Made by a program: the position numbers and the translations under genes. Source: Ypsolopha sequella (Eukaryota > Arthropoda > Insecta > Lepidoptera > Ypsolophidae). From it: 64,000 bases of DNA. Shown here one piece after another: positions 49,301-55,300 of this stretch. The stretch spans positions 17,955,977-18,019,976 of the forward strand of contig OW203989.1 of assembly GCA_934047225.1 (NCBI GenBank), read 5' to 3'. Below the pieces are notes generated by a model. That model saw only the letters and a program-made list of their open reading frames with translations. It was not told the DNA's origin and searched no databases. Positions within the stretch are counted from its first letter, which is position 1. Every line of letters starts with the position of its first letter.

Positions 49301-52300
49301 CAGGGGAAAGGTGTTCTCCGATGTATATAGGAACCGGATTACTACTAATGCCGATCTGAGTTGAGTTGAGTTTGCCACTTTTGTTGTCCCGGTTGAACTT
49401 GGAAACAGCAGCTAGCAGAGCGTCGCGACATCTAGGGCTGCGTAGTTTTGCGATGACTGTGCGCGGGCGATTACTGGAACTGTCCATCTTGGGAACACGA
49501 AAGCAAGCAAGAACATCCTCATCTTTAACCTGAAGCGAGACCGTATTACCAATCTGCATTAATGTATTAGTCAGATTTTCAGCTTTAAATTCGGGTAACC
49601 CATGAATTTCTACGTTAGCTTCACGAGCGTGTTGCTCCATATCCGCCAAACGAGATGACAAGTTCTTGACAGTGGTCTGTAGCTCATCATTGGAAACCAG
49701 CAATGACTTTAACTCATCATCGCGAGCCTTTAAGTCTTTCTCGATATCATCAAATCTTGCGTTAATAAAATCAACCGATTTAGTTAGCTCAGCCAATGTG
49801 TTACGGAAACTTGTTAGTTCAATTGACAAACGTTCACGCAATATTTTGGGCAATGCAGAGCTGATAGCATTGTTGATTTCAGTGCGTATTAACTCTATTA
49901 GTTGGTCGTTTAGTAAACATGTAGTCTGGAACAACGACTCCGGTGACTCATTATCATCAACCTTGGTCATGTCACTGGGTTTAGATTTACATACCTTGCA
50001 TTTTGAACAAACCCACTTTTTTTGTGGGTCGGTGTCATGTTGTTGAAAGCCAATTTTTTTAAGTTGGCGCAAGATAAATCGTATTTTAGATTGCATTGGG
50101 AACATTGTAGTGTGTTATCTTTATCGAGACTCCCATCACAACCAGCACACTTTCTACGGTTGGCGGCTGTCGGCACCACTGTATTTGTTGATAAAGCTTT
50201 GTCATCGCCCATGGTTCAAATCAAAATTGAAATTGTAAACTAACTCGCTGACAGTTGTTGGAGGTAGGAGATGCTACTAGTAGTTAATAGACTACTAGTA
50301 TGACTAGATTAATAGATGTGAAAGAAGCGAAAGAGGTGTGTGAGGGTCGTAGCAGATGGAAAGTGTAGTCTCTGCCTACCCTTCTGGCAGACAGGTGTGA
50401 GTATATATGTCGTAACGATATGTACTTTGATTTATAAAGATCATGAGTCCTACTGTCCGGTACAAGTCAGTGTTTTTTTAATTGACTTATAAACTACGGG
50501 CGCACCGTGGGTATCGTTATACCACCTAAACTAAACCAGAGAATTATACAAGGTGTAAAAGAAAGGTGTTACCAAATTTGAAGAGCTTATTAAGTCAATG
50601 GTATAGAACAACTTTTACTACGGAGCCAACCCTGAAATCTCGAAAAAAAACTGTCCTTCCATACATTTCAGCCGAGCGGCATTGCATTTTTCTATGAAAA
50701 AGTGTTTTTTTTTTTTCGAGGTACAGGTTTTGTTCCATAGTTAAAGTTGTTCTATTGACTGAATAAGCTCTTCAAATATGGTTACACCTTTCTGTTACAC
50801 GTTGTATAGTACTGACTATGTATCGAGTAACAAGATGTGTGTGACCAATTTGGAGATGCATCTTGTAACAATCATTGTTGACATACGTTTGTCGTTTTAT
50901 GGCTCGTATATTAAAATAATAAATATTCTGTATCCCCTGAAGATGGATTAATTTCCGAAACCGGTTGGGAAGTGTGCAAGGGGAAGTGTGCAACAAATAT
51001 AATTGTGTTATGAAACAACTTGTACAAGTGTTTATATTCAAAATCAAGATGCTTTCTATGTTTCATCAAGTGCCGACAATCGCAAGTATAAATCAATTTG
51101 GAGATGTGTTGAAAAAAAAACGACATCAAAATAAACAGGGTTGGCTGTACGCAACCTGGTGCATTTTTTACAGTCAGTATTTTTTTTTAATTTTCTGGTA
51201 AGAAAATAATGTATACGTAACAAGTAGGGCCCTACTACGTTCGATAGAGCGTATCACAAAGTGCTTTAAAAATAAGGTTTGCGCTTCCTATTTTGGTACT
51301 AACGTTAACTAGTCAACCTGATTTTATCGAAGACCAATTTATTTGGAAAAATCGATTCATCATCGTTTTCAGCAAGATGTGGTAAATTTGTAATTGTGTA
51401 GAAACAAAAACTACATCAAAATAAACAGGGTTATCTGAGCAAAATGTTACAGGTTGCGCCCAGCAAACCCTATTTATTTTGATGTAAGTTTTTTATTCTT
51501 CACAACAGCTACAAATTGGTCCCATATTGTTAATTGATACATAGGTACAGTTGAATATACCTCCCGTCCGGGAAGGTTAAATTAGTGGCTATCCGAGCCC
51601 AAATTCCACTTTTATGGATAAAATCTAGTCCCTTTATCAACTGCGAACCTTCGCACGGAAAAGATGACAGCCAAGTGTCAGTGTTACCACACACAAAAAA
51701 ACCAAACCTTCGACAGACCACTTGACGATTGTGTTCTAAAATACACGTATTATTCGCAACAGTTACAAACTGTACGCTCCTAATCTATAATTATTACATT
51801 GCTTCCAGACATCAGCAGGTTTCTTAACTTATTTTATAAATATTGCATTTTATTTTTTTATTAAATATATTTTATAGCATTAATTTTTGTTTAATGAATA
51901 TAATCCGTACTAATGCAAAGGTGTTATGTTGGTTTGTCCTTCTTCCACGCAACAACGGAGCAACGGATCGACGTGATTTTTTTGCATAAAGATAGTTTTG
52001 GAAAATTGCAAACTAAGTCAGCGTGGTCGAAGCCGCGGGCAAAAGCTAGTATCATAATATATGCTGGGTGACTTTTAACCAAAGCCTAATAACTTTAGAG
52101 GTTATTAAGAAACGTTAGTAGAACACACCTTAATGTTGTGCAACTGTGACATAATACGAGCACTCGTGTGCTAGTTTCGTAATAGATTTGCACGAGTGTC
52201 CCAATGTCTAATTAAGTCTAGTTGCACACAATAGTTTATCTACGACCATCAAAAACAATTTCACGAAAATTTAGAAAAATAACTCTTTAAATTTGACCAA

Positions 52301-55300
52301 TCACAGCGCAGAATTGCGGTGATATAATGTAATATTATAACATCGGTCAAACAATGTAGGTACTTATTAAACCTCTTTTGATGTTGTTATTACCATTGCA
52401 GTATGGGAGTAGATAAAAGTTATTTAAAAAATTTTACTTGAAAATATAATTTATGGTTATCCTAGCCTATCCCATACGGAACCAGTTTAAAATAGTCCAA
52501 AATAGTGGGATCAACAATAAAAAATAACTTCACGTGATCTGTCTTTCCTCTTCAGGTGACCGTGATTTCTTTGAATTTTACGGAAACCTTTTAAATGACC
52601 TTGCTTTTTTAGGGTTCCGTATCCAAAGGGTAAGGGTCGGGACCCTATTACAAAGACTCCGCTGTCCGTCCGTCTGTCACCAGGCTGTATACCATGAACC
52701 GTGATAGTTAGATAGTTGAATTTTTCACAGATGATGTATTTCTGTTGCAAAAAACAGAATAAAATAAATAGTTAAGGAGGCTCCCATACAACAGAATTGA
52801 TTTTTTTGCTGTTTTTATAGATAATGGCACAGAACCCTTCATGCGCGAGTCCAACTCGCACTTGGCCGGTTTTTATTTTTTCAAATTGATGAAGCGAATT
52901 TTGGGTGGTTATTATGAAACCAGTTTTTATTTTTCTACACTCTAATAAATTATCGAGGTGACATTAAAAACCTGCCTGTAAAAAAAATAGTAGTAGTTTA
53001 TGCTACAAGGACGAAATAGCGAGTGTTTTAAATGTAACCGAGTAATTTATTGCTCTTACGCCTGTGTATCATACTACGTTTTTCATTGCATTGCATAAAC
53101 AAATATAATCAAGGAAAACAATTTAATTATTAAAGTTGAAAGTTACACTGTTACAATTTTGCAAGTTAATGATTTGCTCAAAAGGACTGTATCCAGAGCC
53201 TAACGGCTAACAAAAGAAAAAAAAGTATAACATTTATGGTACACAGGAAAGGTTGCAGGTTAGCCAACTTCTCGTAAATAAATTAAAAAATAATAATAAA
53301 GCCCTAGGGCAAAATAATCGACTTTCTGTTCGGTTTTGATGCATAAAAAGTGGGCCTTTACTAGCACTTGCATTATAAAGTATATTATTTTTATTAAAAT
53401 ATATAATATAAATATATTATATAAAATATAAATATAATAAAAACTTAATCAACTGAGAATTCGAATGGTTCAGAATCGGGGAGATGCAGGTCCGCTGAGT
53501 TTAACTTTTAGAAACTTGCGAACTTTTATCTGTTTCGAAGATTTTCTCGAGCATGAGCTTCCATTTTGTTATTTTTGCTGATCGTGTAAGAATATTGTGA
53601 GGGTTCAAAAGTTTAAATGACCGTTGCGTAACAAAAAGTTTAACTAAAGTGAAATTGTAATTATAATTTGCAGACTTATGTAACTTTAAGATTCGAAAGG
53701 ATTATCATTAAAAGTAATTTAAACATGAATATGTACTTAAGTAGGTATAAATAGACATATTTATAGAACATTATAAAACATATAAAAACATTCCTAAATA
53801 AAGCTACTAAACCTACTTGTAAGACAAAATTACCAATTTAATGAACCCTAAAAATACAAAAATTACTCTACTTTAGAAAATCCGTTTTTTTTTTAACATT
53901 TCCTTGCAAAAAATACTGCCTGGGAATTATTGTAATGAACACGTCCACACAATATTTTATTTATGCGGGAATCTTTCGTAAGAATGATCAGTAGTACATT
54001 GCTAAGTTTCTTACCCTTCTTTTTAGCAAGACTAATCGAATGAGCGAAGTTATGCATATATTTATTCTATGTGTTGCATATATTTGTAATATTATTGGTC
54101 CCTTATTTCTATATTTTTTATTTTATTCAAGTGTATTTTTGTATTAAATTTAAGTAAACCTAACATTTATTATTTCGTTGTCTATTTTCCCATATTATTA
54201 TTTATAATTCAGACAAAGATTATTTAATTATATTACCTTAAAACCGACCTGTAATAAGCGTAACTGATATACCTACACTATTTAATATATATATATATTT
54301 CACTATAATATATTTTTGTAGAAAGCCGGCGATATTAGCCTAACTGATTACCTGGAAACATGGAAGGGTATGGAAGAAGCCAAGGATCTAAACCTGACGA
54401 GGTCCATCGGCGTTTCCAACTTCAACATATCGCAAATGCAGAGGCTCTGGGACCACTCCAGGATTAAACCTGCCGTTTTACAGATTGAGGTGAGAAAGAA
54501 GTTCAATTCAATGCAATTCCATTAAATTCATTTTCATTTAAATGGTTAGTATTACAAAGAGGAAAAAAAATACTAACCTAAGGTTAGTACAATACAGTTA
54601 AGAGCGTCAATTTATATTAACACATCTTTGTAAAAACAAATAGTAAACACAAAATAAATATTAATTATTTCGGCTCCCAGACTAGAGTCCTCCGTTGCAT
54701 GGGATGCCCTTTGTTATTATCGCCACAAGACACCCAGTGCTTGAAGTTAAATGTATATATACAGAATTTTTTATTTTTTTAGTTATTTTAGTTAAATTTA
54801 TACAAACAAATACACAAGAAAAAAATTGTAATCAAAAGTATTTTAACAAACTTAAGTAATGATGAATACTTATATAAATAAATATTATAATTTATAAATT
54901 ATAAAAAAATATTCAAACACAGCTGCATGCAAGTGCAATAATTTAAAATAATGTAAAATGATGGATACTTATATGAATAGTATAAAGCTATGATATAACA
55001 CATAATAGACTTTCAATGTCATGATATGAATTTGATAAAAGCCAAGAATTGAGCTTTTCTAACAGTTTCTTTTTAAAGTCTTTAAAGTAAAGTCTTTAAA
55101 GTATTTAAAACTTGTGGGTTACGTCCATGATTTCTTTTTTTCCGTAATTCAATCGTCTAAAATAATACTATCTTCACTACCCAAAACTTGGCTTGATGAC
55201 ATCGCTTTAAGTAATAAGTCCGCCCTTGTAGGAGTCAATACAATTTTTTTTTATTGAATGTGTACAATAATGTGTATATTTATTCATTCGTTCTCTTCTA

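Larger units (their letters stand above)
45958..50302 (-). mobile_element. Full-length CR1/Jockey-like non-LTR retrotransposon
   Basis: The element lies antisense in the AKR intron. A perfect 12-bp duplication, ACTAGATTAATA, flanks it at 45946-45957 and 50303-50314, which sets its ends. On the - strand it has a 90-base 5' leader, ORF1 (50212-49146), ORF2 (from about 49107 to 46222), a 264-base 3' region and a short TAAA-repeat tail at 45958-45976. The A-less microsatellite tail and PHD-bearing ORF1 fit the CR1/Jockey group. Intact ORF2 and the unmutated target duplication point to recent insertion. Confidence 0.92.
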
